A stretch of 64,000 nucleotides of DNA from Streptomyces sp. Tu6071 (GCF_000213055.1 NZ_CM001165.1:6503445-6567444), one strand, 5' to 3'. Shown: positions 25,445 through 34,179, counted from the first letter of the stretch. Notes: a model not told the origin generated them from the letters alone. Numbers and translations are program-made.

Positions 25445-25713
25445 ATGACCGGCAGTTTTCTCCTCGGGCGGCACCCCGTCAACCCTCCTGCGCGCTGGAT
25501 CACGGGCCACTCGCTCCCTCAGTGTGGTGTGCGACACACCGTCCGGCGAGTGGGCGGGGGACCGCCGTCCGGCGGTACGCGCCTTTTGCCCGTGTACGCG
25601 AAGGGGAGGGGCGCCGCGGGCTTGAAACCGGGTGTGCGGCGAATGGGTGACGACGGGGGCGGGGGAGGGGTGGTGACGGGCGCGCGGCCCCGCAGGCCGG
25701 GCACTCGCCCGGT

Positions 25714-25775
25714 CCCGTACGGCTGAGGTACGTACCCGCTCGGCCCCGTACGGCTGGGGTACGTGCCAGCTCGGC
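25714..25775. repeat. Two tandem 31-bp direct repeats downstream of gylR
   Basis: Copies 25714-25744 and 25745-25775 differ at three positions. A weaker third copy follows into 25776-25810. GTACGG and GGTACGT words recur in them. Confidence 0.75.
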
Positions 25776-25812
25776 CGCGTACCGCTCGGGCCCCCGTACC
25801 GCCCGGGACCCG

Positions 25813-26577
25813 TCAGAAGCGGGCCGCGCCCAGGTCGCGGGAGACGGAGCGCGCGCACTCGCGGACCGCGGCGATCAGCTCGGGGCGCAGCGTGCCGTCC
25901 GGGCACAGGCGCTCGACCGCGCCCGTGACGGCGACCGCGCCGACCGGGAGGGCGCGGCGGTCGTGGATGGGGGCGGCGACCGAGGTCACGCCCTCCCAGG
26001 TCTCCTCCAGGTCGGCGGCCCAGCCGCGCTTGCGGGTCTCGTCGAGCGCGGCCGTGAACTCCTCCGGGCCCGTCACCGTGCGCGCGGTGAACGACTTGCG
26101 CTCGTTCTCCAGGGCCTCGCTGCGGGCCACCGGGTCGAAGGCGCACAGGACCTTGCCGAGCCCCGTGGAGTGCAGCGGCTGCATCGCGCCCACCTCCAGA
26201 ACCTGGCGGCTGTCGTCGGGCCGGAAGACGTGGTGCACCACGAGCACGCCGCCCAGGTGCAGCACGCCCAGGTGCACGCTCTCCCCGCTGGAGCGCGCCA
26301 GGTCGTCGGTCCACACGAGCGCCCTGGCCCGCAGCTCGTGCACGTCGAGATAGCTGTTCCCGAGCCGCAGCAGTTCCGCGCCGAGCTGGTACCGGCCCGA
26401 GGCCGGGTCCTGCTCCACGAAGCCCTCCGCCTGGAGGGTGCGCAGGATGCCGTGCGCGGTGCCCTTGGCGAGGCCGAGGGTCGCGGAGATGTCCGACAGG
26501 CCCAGCCGCCGCTCGCCGCCCGCGAGCAGCCGCAGCATCGCCGCCGCCCTCTCCAGCGACTGGATGTTCTTCGCCAT
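25813..26577 (-). CDS. gylR: IclR-type glycerol operon regulator GylR
   Basis: A 254-residue IclR family regulator. An N-terminal winged helix-turn-helix (SLERAAAMLRLL, LGLSDISATLGLAKGTAHGILRTLQAEGFVEQD) is followed by the ligand-binding GAF-like domain (VHLGVLHLGGVLVVHHV, LHSTGLGKVLCAF, ADLEETWEGVTSVAAPI). In Streptomyces, GylR represses the glycerol operon and its own gene and is relieved by glycerol or glycerol 3-phosphate. It is transcribed in the same direction as glpFKD and lies 515 nt upstream. GGAGA precedes the ATG by 10 nt. A minus-strand TAGGCA (26660-26655) with a palindrome upstream suits an autoregulated promoter. Confidence 0.93.
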   Translation of the reverse strand: MAKNIQSLERAAAMLRLLAGGERRLGLSDISATLGLAKGTAHGILRTLQAEGFVEQDPASGRYQLGAELLRLGNSYLDVHELRARALVWTDDLARSSGESVHLGVLHLGGVLVVHHVFRPDDSRQVLEVGAMQPLHSTGLGKVLCAFDPVARSEALENERKSFTARTVTGPEEFTAALDETRKRGWAADLEETWEGVTSVAAPIHDRRALPVGAVAVTGAVERLCPDGTLRPELIAAVRECARSVSRDLGAARF

Positions 26578-26900
26578 CAGCCCGGTGTCTCCTCAGGTCT
26601 CCGCGGGCCGGCGCCGCCCGGACCCTCCATGTGCGCACCCATGATCGCGCACCTTGCCTACTCCCCATGGTCGGCCATGCTGAACATCATGCGCCTATGC
26701 CGAAGTCGTGTCACGGGCCGGAACGCGGAAGCCGGGCGGCTCGCGCGGCCGGACGACCGCGAACGGGCGTATCCCGCTGTCCGGAGGAGGTGAAGCGGTC
26801 ATAACGTGACAAAGACTCGCGGGTCGACCGGAGCCCCGACGTCGTCCGCGCGTTCGTCCATCCCGTGCCCGTCCGGCAAGAGCAGGGACACCACCACGCC
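26578..26900. other. gylR promoter region and leader of the VOC gene
   Basis: This 323-nt gap contains the gylR -10 (minus-strand TAGGCA, 26660-26655), its candidate operator (26668-26686) and the upstream region of the VOC gene, for which I cannot place a promoter. Confidence 0.5.
26668..26686 (-). promoter_or_regulatory. Candidate GylR operator at the gylR promoter
   Basis: The minus strand reads TGTTCAGCA-T-GGCCGACCA, matching the glpF site (TGTTCRRCAWKGCCGACCA in common). It lies 8 nt upstream of the putative -10 and would block the -35 region. Confidence 0.5.
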
Positions 26901-27353
26901 ATGTCGCAGGAACACTTTCCCGCCCCCGAGTCCGGGATGCTTCTCAGCTACTTCCTCACCGTCGCCGACGTGCCGCGTTCCCGCGCCTTCTACACCGACG
27001 TCCTCGGCGGCGAGCTGGTGCTCGCCGAGAACCCGTGCACGGTCCGCCTCGCCAACAGCTGGATCATCATGAACCCCGGTGGCGGCCCCACCCCGGACAA
27101 GCCCGGCATCACGCTGCACCCGCCGCAGGACCCGTCCACGGCGACGTGCTTCCTCAACATCCGCGTGGCCGACATCCAGGCCGTGTACGAGGAGTGGAGC
27201 GCCAGGGGCGCCGAGTTCGTCACGCCGCCGATCGACCGCAAGGCGGAGATCCGCTGCTACCTGCGCGACCCCGACGGCTACCTCATCGAGCTGGGCCAGG
27301 CCACCGGGATGCTGCGCGGTGTCTACGCCGACCCGCCCGCCGGACGTACCTGA
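26901..27353 (+). CDS. VOC (glyoxalase/bleomycin-resistance-like) protein
   Basis: A 150-residue vicinal-oxygen-chelate fold protein with two beta-alpha-beta-beta-beta modules: LSYFLTVADVPRSRAFYTDVLGGELVL and TCFLNIRVADIQAVYEEWSARGAEFV...RCYLRDPDGYLIELGQ. The glutamate of YLIELGQ is a usual metal ligand. The ATG at 26901 gives a normal family N-terminus; only a weak AGGGA lies upstream, and an ATG at 26865 in the same frame is possible. Function may be a dioxygenase, isomerase or antibiotic-binding protein. It stands alone between gylR and metH. Confidence 0.85.
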   Translation: MSQEHFPAPESGMLLSYFLTVADVPRSRAFYTDVLGGELVLAENPCTVRLANSWIIMNPGGGPTPDKPGITLHPPQDPSTATCFLNIRVADIQAVYEEWSARGAEFVTPPIDRKAEIRCYLRDPDGYLIELGQATGMLRGVYADPPAGRT

Positions 27354-27425
27354 TCCGGCCCGTGCGGCCGGGCCCCCGGGCGTCCGCCTCGTGGAACGGC
27401 CCGACGCGCGGAAGGGCCCGCCAGC

Positions 27426-27464
27426 TAGGCTGCCCCTGTGCGCCGCCCGTCACCGGGGCGGCGC
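27426..27464 (+). promoter_or_regulatory. metH -10 box and leader hairpin
   Basis: TAGGCT (27426-27431) would start a leader of about 63 nt containing a 9-bp hairpin (27440-27448 with 27456-27464). The leader is too short for a cobalamin riboswitch. Confidence 0.45.
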
Positions 27465-27500
27465 AAAGCCGACAGCCGTCGCACCTCAGGGAGCACACCC

Positions 27501-30500
27501 ATGGCCCACCCGTCCCCCCATGCCGCCGACGACGCGACCCGCGTCACCGCGCTCCGCGAAGCCCTCGCCTCCCGTGTGGTCGTCGCCGACGGAGCGATGG
27601 GAACGATGCTCCAGGCGCAGAACCCGACGCTGGAGGACTTCCAGGACCTGGAGGGCTGCAACGAGGTCCTCAACGTCACGCGTCCCGACATCGTCCGCTC
27701 CGTGCACGAGGCGTACTTCGACGTCGGCGTCGACTGCGTCGAGACCAACACCTTCGGCGCCAACCACTCCGCCTTCGGCGAGTACGAGATCGCCGACCGC
27801 ATCCACGAGCTGTCCGAGGCCGGTGCCCGCCTCGCCCGCGAGACCGCCGACAGCTACACGGCCCGTGACGGCCGCACCCGCTGGGTCCTCGGCTCGATCG
27901 GCCCCGGCACCAAGCTGCCGACGCTCGGCCACCTCCCGTACGGCGTCCTGCGCGACGGTTTCCAGCAGAACGCCGAGGGCCTGCTCGCCGGCGGCGCCGA
28001 CGCACTCATCGTGGAGACGACGCAGGACCTCCTCCAGACCAAGGCATCGGTCCTCGGCGCCCGCCGCGCGCTCGACGCGCTCGGCGCCGACGTCCCGCTC
28101 ATCGTCTCGCTCGCCTTCGAGACGACCGGCACGATGCTCCTCGGCTCCGAGATCGGCGCCGCGCTCACCGCGCTGGAACCCCTCGGCATCGACCTCATCG
28201 GCCTGAACTGCTCGACCGGGCCCGCCGAGATGAGCGAGCACCTGCGCTACCTCGCCCAGCACTCCCGCATCCCGCTCACCTGCATGCCCAACGCGGGCCT
28301 GCCCGTCCTCACGAAGGACGGCGCGCACTTCCCGCTCACCGCCCCCGAGATGGCGGACTGGCAGGAGAGCTTCGTCAACGACTACCGCCTCTCGCTCGTC
28401 GGCGGCTGCTGCGGCTCCACGCCCGAGCACCTGCGGCAGGTCGTCGAGCGGGTACGGGGCATGGCGCCGGGCACCCGCGAGCCGCAGCCCGAGCCGGGCG
28501 CCGCCTCGCTCTACCAGACGGTCCCCTTCCGGCAGGACACCTCGTACCTCGCGATCGGCGAGCGCACCAACGCCAACGGCTCCAAGAAGTTCCGCGAGGC
28601 CATGCTGGAGGCCCGCTGGGACGACTGCGTCGAGATGGCGCGCGAGCAGATCCGCGAGGGCGCGCACATGCTCGACCTCTGCGTCGACTACGTCGGCCGC
28701 GACGGCGTCGCCGACATGCGCGAACTCGCCGGTCGCTTCGCGACCGCGTCCACGCTCCCCCTCGTCCTCGACTCGACCGAGGTCGACGTCCTGGAGGCCG
28801 GGCTCGAAATGCTCGGCGGCCGGGCCGTCATCAACTCCGTCAACTACGAGGACGGCGACGGCCCCGAGTCCCGCTTCGCGCAGGTCACCTCGCTCGCCAG
28901 GGAGCACGGCGCCGCGCTCATCGCGCTCACCATCGACGAGGAGGGCCAGGCCCGCACCGTCGAGACCAAGGTCGCCGTCGCGGAGCGCCTCATCGCGGAC
29001 CTGACGGGCAACTGGGGCATCCACGAGTCGGACATCCTCGTCGACTGCCTCACCTTCACCATCTGCACCGGGCAGGAGGAGTCCCGCAAGGACGGCATCG
29101 CGACGATCGAGGCGATCCGCGAGCTGAAGCGCCGTCACCCCGACGTGCAGACCACGCTCGGCCTCTCCAACATCTCCTTCGGCCTCAACCCGGCCGCGCG
29201 CATCCTCCTCAACTCCGTCTTCCTCGACGAGTGCGTCAAGGCGGGACTCGACTCGGCGATCGTGCACGCGAGCAAGATCCTGCCGATCGCCCGGTTCAGC
29301 GAGGAGGAGGTCGCCACCGCCCTCGACCTCGTGCACGACCGCCGCGCCGAGGGCTACGACCCGCTCCAGAAGCTCATGCGGCTCTTCGAGGGCGCGACGG
29401 CCAAGTCCCTCAAGGCGGGCAAGGCCGAGGAACTCGCCGCGCTGCCGCTCGACGAGCGCCTCAAGCGCCGCATCATCGACGGCGAGCGCAACGGCCTCGA
29501 AGCCGACCTCGACGAGGCCCTCCAGACCCGGCCCGCGCTCGACATCGTCAACGCGACGCTCCTCGACGGCATGAAGGTCGTCGGCGAGCTGTTCGGCTCC
29601 GGGCAGATGCAGCTTCCCTTCGTGCTCCAGTCCGCCGAGGTCATGAAGACCGCGGTCGCCCACCTGGAACCGCACATGGAGAAGTCCGACGCCGAGGGCA
29701 AGGGCACCATCGTGCTCGCCACCGTGCGCGGCGACGTCCACGACATCGGCAAGAACCTCGTCGACATCATCCTGTCCAACAACGGCTACAACGTCGTCAA
29801 CCTCGGCATCAAGCAGCCCGTCTCCGCGATCCTGGAGGCCGCCGAGGAGCACCGCGCCGACGTCATCGGCATGTCCGGGCTCCTCGTGAAGTCCACGGTG
29901 ATCATGAAGGAGAACCTGCAGGAGCTGAACCAGCGCGGCATGGCGGCCGACTACCCCGTCATCCTCGGCGGCGCCGCGCTCACCCGCGCCTACGTCGAGC
30001 AGGACCTCCACGAGATCTACGAGGGCGAGGTGCGCTACGCCCGCGACGCTTTCGAGGGACTGCGCCTCATGGACGCCCTCATCGGCGTCAAGCGCGGCGT
30101 GCCGGGGGCGACGCTGCCGGAGCTGAAGCAGCGCCGGGTGCGGCCCACCGCGAGCGCCGTCGTCACGGAACTCGCCGAGGAGGAGGGCCAGGTCCGCTCC
30201 GACGTCGCGACCGACAACCCGGTCCCCGCGCCGCCCTTCTGGGGCAGCCGCGTCGTCAAGGGCATCCCGCTCAAGGACTACGCCTCCTGGCTCGACGAGG
30301 GCGCGCTCTTCAAGGGCCAGTGGGGCCTGAAGCAGAACCGCACGGGCGAGGGCCCCGGCTACGAGGAACTGGCCGAGACCGAGGGCAGGCCGCGCCTGCG
30401 CGGCTGGCTCGACCACCTCCAGACCGAGAACCTCCTCGAAGCCGCCGTGGTCTACGGCTACTTCCCCTGCGTCTCCAAGGGCGACGACGTCATCCTGCTC

Positions 30501-31016
30501 GGTGAGGACGGCTCCGAGCGCACCCGGTTCACCTTCCCCCGCCAGCGGCGCGGACGGCGCCTGTGCCTCGCGGACTTCTTCCGCCCCGAGGAGTCCGGCG
30601 AGACCGACGTCATCGGCCTCCAGGTCGTCACCGTGGGCTCCCGCATCGGCGAGGCCACGGGCAAGCTCTTCGCCGCCGACGCCTACCGCGACTACCTCGA
30701 ACTGCACGGGCTCTCCGTCCAGCTCGCCGAGGCGCTCGCCGAGTACTGGCACGCCCGGGTGCGCGCCGAGCTGGGCTTCGCCGGCGAGGACCCGGCCGAC
30801 GTCGAGGACATGTTCGCGCTCAAGTACCGCGGGGCCCGCTTCTCGCTCGGCTACGGCGCCTGCCCGAACCTGGAGGACCGCGCGAAGATCGCGGCACTCC
30901 TGGAACCCGAACGCATCGGCGTCCAGCTCAGCGAGGAATTCCAGCTCCACCCCGAACAATCCACCGACGCCCTCGTCATCCACCACCCCGAGGCCAAGTA
31001 CTTCAACGCCCGCTGA
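27501..31016 (+). CDS. metH: Cobalamin-dependent methionine synthase
   Basis: A 1171-residue four-module enzyme that transfers a methyl group from 5-methyltetrahydrofolate to homocysteine through cobalamin. Homocysteine-binding domain: DGAMGTMLQ, LIGLNCSTGPAEM and the zinc cysteines GGCCGSTPEH. Pterin domain: YLAIGERTNANGSKKF. Cobalamin domain: DVHDIGKN with the lower ligand His747 and MSGLLVKSTVIMKEN. The C-terminal S-adenosylmethionine reactivation domain includes RYRGARFSLGYGACPNLEDR-like residues near 1120. Length is slightly below the 1227 residues of E. coli MetH. The ATG has GGGAG upstream. A 12-bp terminator and an unusual 30-bp repeat array follow. Confidence 0.97.
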   Translation: MAHPSPHAADDATRVTALREALASRVVVADGAMGTMLQAQNPTLEDFQDLEGCNEVLNVTRPDIVRSVHEAYFDVGVDCVETNTFGANHSAFGEYEIADRIHELSEAGARLARETADSYTARDGRTRWVLGSIGPGTKLPTLGHLPYGVLRDGFQQNAEGLLAGGADALIVETTQDLLQTKASVLGARRALDALGADVPLIVSLAFETTGTMLLGSEIGAALTALEPLGIDLIGLNCSTGPAEMSEHLRYLAQHSRIPLTCMPNAGLPVLTKDGAHFPLTAPEMADWQESFVNDYRLSLVGGCCGSTPEHLRQVVERVRGMAPGTREPQPEPGAASLYQTVPFRQDTSYLAIGERTNANGSKKFREAMLEARWDDCVEMAREQIREGAHMLDLCVDYVGRDGVADMRELAGRFATASTLPLVLDSTEVDVLEAGLEMLGGRAVINSVNYEDGDGPESRFAQVTSLAREHGAALIALTIDEEGQARTVETKVAVAERLIADLTGNWGIHESDILVDCLTFTICTGQEESRKDGIATIEAIRELKRRHPDVQTTLGLSNISFGLNPAARILLNSVFLDECVKAGLDSAIVHASKILPIARFSEEEVATALDLVHDRRAEGYDPLQKLMRLFEGATAKSLKAGKAEELAALPLDERLKRRIIDGERNGLEADLDEALQTRPALDIVNATLLDGMKVVGELFGSGQMQLPFVLQSAEVMKTAVAHLEPHMEKSDAEGKGTIVLATVRGDVHDIGKNLVDIILSNNGYNVVNLGIKQPVSAILEAAEEHRADVIGMSGLLVKSTVIMKENLQELNQRGMAADYPVILGGAALTRAYVEQDLHEIYEGEVRYARDAFEGLRLMDALIGVKRGVPGATLPELKQRRVRPTASAVVTELAEEEGQVRSDVATDNPVPAPPFWGSRVVKGIPLKDYASWLDEGALFKGQWGLKQNRTGEGPGYEELAETEGRPRLRGWLDHLQTENLLEAAVVYGYFPCVSKGDDVILLGEDGSERTRFTFPRQRRGRRLCLADFFRPEESGETDVIGLQVVTVGSRIGEATGKLFAADAYRDYLELHGLSVQLAEALAEYWHARVRAELGFAGEDPADVEDMFALKYRGARFSLGYGACPNLEDRAKIAALLEPERIGVQLSEEFQLHPEQSTDALVIHHPEAKYFNAR

Positions 31017-31046
31017 CCGAACCCGCCCTTTCGCCCCGACCGACAC

Positions 31047-31080
31047 CGCGGTCTCCGGCCTCTCACGACCGGAGACCGCG
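31047..31080 (+). terminator. Perfect 12-bp terminator of metH
   Basis: Positions 31047-31058 pair with 31069-31080 around a 10-nt loop, 31 nt after the metH stop. Confidence 0.8.
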
Positions 31081-31110
31081 AAATCCAGCGTCTGCCGCTT
31101 GGTGACGCAC

Positions 31111-31230
31111 ATCCGGCCTGTCCGGGGCCGCGGACCTGAAATCCGGCCTGTCCCGGTTCGGGGACGTGAAATCCGACTGGTCCCGGGCCGGGAGCGCGAA
31201 ATCCACCCCCTCCCGGGCCAGGAACGCAAA
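31111..31230 (+). repeat. Four degenerate 30-bp tandem repeats
   Basis: Units start at exactly 31111, 31141, 31171 and 31201, each beginning ATCC and ending in GAA or AAA (first unit ATCCGGCCTGTCCGGGGCCG, then CGGACCTGAA). Related sequence flanks both sides (31082-31110 and 31231-31260). The first bases of the unit resemble the dispersed repeat core, so the array may be an expansion of it. No ribosome binding site or conserved frame is seen. Confidence 0.8.
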
Positions 31231-31285
31231 AATCCAGCCCCTCCGGCGTTTGAGGAGCGGGGTCTGGGGCGGAGCCCCAGGAAGG
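31231..31285 (+). repeat. Dispersed intergenic repeat, full copy
   Basis: AATCCAGCCCCTCCGGCGTT followed by TGAGGAGCGG, then a hairpin (GGGGTCTGGGGCGGAGCCCC region). It is nearly the exact reverse complement of the copy at 14731-14756. Confidence 0.75.
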
Positions 31286-31374
31286 AAGGGCCCACCCGGC
31301 ACAGCGCAACGCGACGGCACAAGCCCGAGCCCCCCGTCCCGCCCCACGACAGTGCACCGCACCCCCCGCGGACG

Positions 31375-31380
31375 TAGACT
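31375..31380 (+). promoter_or_regulatory. -10 box of the HAD phosphatase gene
   Basis: TAGACT, 36 nt before the ATG, which leaves room for the GGAGGT ribosome binding site. Confidence 0.4.
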
Positions 31381-31416
31381 GACCGGCCCTGCTGGCACCC
31401 CACGGAGGTTCGCCGG

Positions 31417-32112
31417 ATGACGAGCACGATCCCCACCACGTCCCTCCTGACCGGCCGCGCGGAGCCCCTCGCCGCCGTCCTGCTCGACATGGACGGCACG
31501 CTGCTCGACACCGAGGGCCTGTGGTGGGAGGCGGAGGTCGCGGTCTTCGCGCGCCTCGGTCACCGGCTCGACGAGTCCTGGCGCGGCGTCGTGGTGGGCG
31601 GCCCCATGACCCGGAGCGCCGGATACCTCATCGAGGCCACGGGCGCCGCCATCGCCCTGGAGGAGCTGAGCGGCCTGCTCAACGACGCCTTCGAGGAGCG
31701 CATCGCCCGCGACCTGCCGCTCATGCCGGGCGCGGCGCGGCTCCTCGCCGAGCTGCACGGCGCCCGCGTGCCCACCGCCCTCGTCTCCGCCTCGCACCGC
31801 CGCATCATCGACCGCGCCCTGCCCGCGCTCGGCGCCCACCACTTCGCGCACACCGTGGCGGGCGACGAGGTGACCCGTACGAAGCCCCACCCCGAGCCCT
31901 ACCTGCACGCGGCCCGCAGACTCGGCGTGGACCCGTCCCGGTGCGTCGTCATCGAGGACACCGCGACGGGTGTCGCCTCGGCCGAGGCGGCCGGCTGCCG
32001 GGTCCTCGCGGTGCCCTCCGTGGCCCCCATCCCGGCCGCCGCGCGCCGCACGGTGGTGCCCTCGCTCGACTCCGTGGATCTGGGTTTCCTGCGCGGATTG
32101 TGCACGGGCTGA
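31417..32112 (+). CDS. HAD family phosphatase (beta-phosphoglucomutase-like)
   Basis: A 231-residue HAD hydrolase. Motif I is LLDMDGTLLDTE (Asp24, Asp26), a helical cap domain follows (WWEAEVAVFARLG to LLNDAFEERIA), motif II is ALVSASH, motif III lysine lies in TRTKPHPEPYL and motif IV is VIEDTATGVASAEAAG. These are subfamily IA features, with sugar phosphates or phosphoglycolate as common substrates. GGAGGT lies 9 nt before the ATG. It stands alone after metH. The specific substrate cannot be read from sequence. Confidence 0.92.
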   Translation: MTSTIPTTSLLTGRAEPLAAVLLDMDGTLLDTEGLWWEAEVAVFARLGHRLDESWRGVVVGGPMTRSAGYLIEATGAAIALEELSGLLNDAFEERIARDLPLMPGAARLLAELHGARVPTALVSASHRRIIDRALPALGAHHFAHTVAGDEVTRTKPHPEPYLHAARRLGVDPSRCVVIEDTATGVASAEAAGCRVLAVPSVAPIPAAARRTVVPSLDSVDLGFLRGLCTG

Positions 32113-32574
32113 GGTGAACCGCGGCCCACATCGCAGACCGCCGGACCGATATCCGGACACGCGGGCCGTATACAGGACGTGACTGCCGGACCCCGGAAAG
32201 CGGCTGTCGCCGCGAAGGGGCCGCTTGCCCCTTTCGCGCGTCATGTGGTGAGCTTTCTCACTCCTGGCCGCCATCGACAGTGCCCACGCTCTGTGCATCC
32301 GTCCGTTATCCGGTGCGCGGGGCCGCGCCCTTGTGTCCGCATTTGGTGAGCCTTCGGTGAAACCTCACCCGGCCGGTGCTCCGGACCGTTGACAGCCTGT
32401 TTCCCTGCGTGTTCCTCCCGCCCGCCGCTCCGGCCCGACCGACCGTCAAAGGCCGCTGCGGGGAGCATTAATCTCAACGCGGGACACGAGGGTGTTACTT
32501 CTCGCACAAACCCGGCGGGGCCGCGCACATCCCCGCGTCTGGCCCGGGACCGACAGCTCTGGAGAAATACGCGC
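32113..32574. other. Gap between the HAD gene and the first solute-binding protein
   Basis: A 462-nt non-coding region. It holds a bulged hairpin at 32211-32238 (likely HAD terminator) and TTGACA at 32389 that has no good -10 partner. The last 40 nt resemble the leader of the paralogue at 34691 (CCGACAGCTCTGGAGAA in both). Confidence 0.5.
32211..32238 (+). terminator. Bulged hairpin after the HAD gene
   Basis: CGCGAAGGGG pairs with CCCCTTTCGCG with one extra T. It lies about 100 nt after the stop. Confidence 0.4.
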
Positions 32575-34179
32575 ATGAACCGCAAGACTTGGGTGCTGCC
32601 CGTCGCCATCGGCGTGCTCGCCCCCGTGCTCGCCGGCTGCGGCGACTCGGGCAGTGGCGACGGCGGTGGCAAGCCCATCGTGGTCGGCACCACCGACGCG
32701 TACGAGAAGAGCGCCGAGGCGCCCGCGCCGCTCGACCCGGCCTACGCCTACGACAGCGCCCTGTGGAACGTGCTGCGCCAGACGGTCCAGTCGCTCGTCC
32801 GCATCCCCAAGGGCGGCGGCCAGCCGCAGCCCGACGCGGCCAAGTCCTGCAAGTGGGTCGGCTCCGGCGGCACCGTCTACACGTGCGAGATGCGCGACGG
32901 GCTCCAGTTCCCCGACGGCACCGGGATCACGTCGAAGGACGTGAAGTACTCGATCCAGCGCGTCCTCGACATCAAGGACCCCAACGGGGCCGTGGGTCTG
33001 CTCTCCGGCATCAAGACGATGGACACGCCGGACGAGAAGCACATCACCTTCCACCTCAGCAGCCCCGACGCGACGCTTCCGTACAAGCTCGCCACGCCCG
33101 TCGCGGGCATCGTGCAGAAGAAGTTCTACCCGCCGAAGTCGCTGCGCAAGGGCTACGTCCTCGACGGTTCGGGCCCCTACACGCTGAAGGCCGAGACCAA
33201 CAGCAAGGCCATGACGAAGGTGCAGTTCACCAAGAACCCGAAGTACAAGGGCTCGCTGACGGTGAAGAACAACCGCGTCGACCTCGTCTCCTACGCCGGA
33301 GCCCCCGCGCTCGGCGACGCCCTGGAGGCCGGGAAGATCGACGTCATGACCGGGAAGTTCGACCCGTCCCAGGTCGAGACCCTGCTCGACAACCCGCCCG
33401 AGCACATCCAGTTCATGGAGATGCCGGGCCTTGAGACGCACTACATCATCTTCGACACCAGCAACGCGGCCACCTCCAAGCCGGTCCGGCAGGCCGTCGC
33501 CCAGCTCGTCGACCGCGGCGAGATAGCCAGCAAGGTGTACTCCCCGGTCGCCGAGCCGCTGTACTCGCTCGTCCCGGCCGCCATCTCGGGGCACACCAAC
33601 TCCTTCTTCAACCGCTACGGCAACCCGAACGTCGCGAAGGCGAAGACCATCCTGGAGAAGGCCGGGATCACCACCCCGGTCAAGTTCGACATGTACTACT
33701 CCAAGGAGCACTACGGGCCCGCCAAGGAGAAGGAGTACAAGCTCATCCAGAAGCAGCTCAACGACAGCGGGCTCTTCGACGTGTCGCTCAAGGACGTCGC
33801 CGACTGGACGAAGTACCGCAAGGACGGGATGGACGGCAAGTACCCCGCCTACACGATGGCGTGGGCGCCCGACTTCCCCGACGCGGACAACTACATCGCC
33901 CCGTTTCTCGACGCGGACAACTTCCTCAACTCGCCGTACAACAGCAAGGAGATCCGCAAGACCCTGATCCCCGCCGAGCGGCGCGGCTCGGACCGCGGCG
34001 AGGCGACCCCGGACCTGGAGAAGATCCAGGACATCGTCGCCGACGACGTGCCCGTCGTCCCGATGTGGCAGGGCAAGCAGTACATCGGTGCCCGCGACGA
34101 CATCACCGGCGTCGAGTGGTCGCTCAGCACCTCCACCGACCTCCAGCTCTGGGAGCTGGCGCGCGGCGTGGGCGACTGA
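32575..34179 (+). CDS. Peptide-type ABC solute-binding lipoprotein, copy 1
   Basis: A 534-residue extracellular lipoprotein of the SBP_bac_5 (DppA/OppA) family. The signal peptide MNRKTWVLPVAIGVLAPVLAGC ends in lipobox LAGC (Cys22). Family features: LDPAYAYDSALWNVLRQTVQSLVRIP, VYTCEMRDGLQFPDGTGITSKDVKYSI, LDGSGPYTL, KPVRQAVAQLVDRGEIAS and MAWAPDFPDADNYIAPF. GGAGA lies 9 nt before the ATG. No permease or ATPase gene is adjacent, so it must use a transporter encoded elsewhere. A paralogue of exactly the same length follows. Ligand is probably an oligopeptide, but other ligands are known for this family. Confidence 0.92.
   Translation: MNRKTWVLPVAIGVLAPVLAGCGDSGSGDGGGKPIVVGTTDAYEKSAEAPAPLDPAYAYDSALWNVLRQTVQSLVRIPKGGGQPQPDAAKSCKWVGSGGTVYTCEMRDGLQFPDGTGITSKDVKYSIQRVLDIKDPNGAVGLLSGIKTMDTPDEKHITFHLSSPDATLPYKLATPVAGIVQKKFYPPKSLRKGYVLDGSGPYTLKAETNSKAMTKVQFTKNPKYKGSLTVKNNRVDLVSYAGAPALGDALEAGKIDVMTGKFDPSQVETLLDNPPEHIQFMEMPGLETHYIIFDTSNAATSKPVRQAVAQLVDRGEIASKVYSPVAEPLYSLVPAAISGHTNSFFNRYGNPNVAKAKTILEKAGITTPVKFDMYYSKEHYGPAKEKEYKLIQKQLNDSGLFDVSLKDVADWTKYRKDGMDGKYPAYTMAWAPDFPDADNYIAPFLDADNFLNSPYNSKEIRKTLIPAERRGSDRGEATPDLEKIQDIVADDVPVVPMWQGKQYIGARDDITGVEWSLSTSTDLQLWELARGVGD

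Larger units (their letters stand above)
25298..25812. other. Control region between gylR and glpF
   Basis: A 515-nt non-coding stretch. Reading leftwards from gylR it holds two 31-bp direct repeats, a nested hairpin (CCACTCGC 25507-25514 with GCGAGTGG 25546-25553, enclosing GGTGTG-CGA-CACACC at 25526-25540), a 19-bp candidate GylR operator (25426-25444) and a minus-strand TAGGGT (25407-25402) as likely -10. The leader to the glpF GTG would be about 100 nt. The nested hairpin may end the gylR transcript. Confidence 0.55.

Noticed and set aside
27354-27500. Cobalamin or SAM/SAH riboswitch upstream of metH
   Set aside because: The gap is only 147 nt, and no B12-box, SAM or SAH riboswitch core could be recognised. 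Only a simple hairpin is present.
27501-31016. Frameshift or split in metH
   Set aside because: All four modules lie in one uninterrupted frame in the right order.
31111-31230. CRISPR array
   Set aside because: The 30-bp units are adjacent without spacers and diverged, and no cas genes are near. The RecB-type nuclease at 37122 is not a Cas4 in context.
32389-32394. TTGACA as -35 box for the first solute-binding gene
   Set aside because: No acceptable -10 lies 16-19 nt downstream, and it is 180 nt from the start codon.
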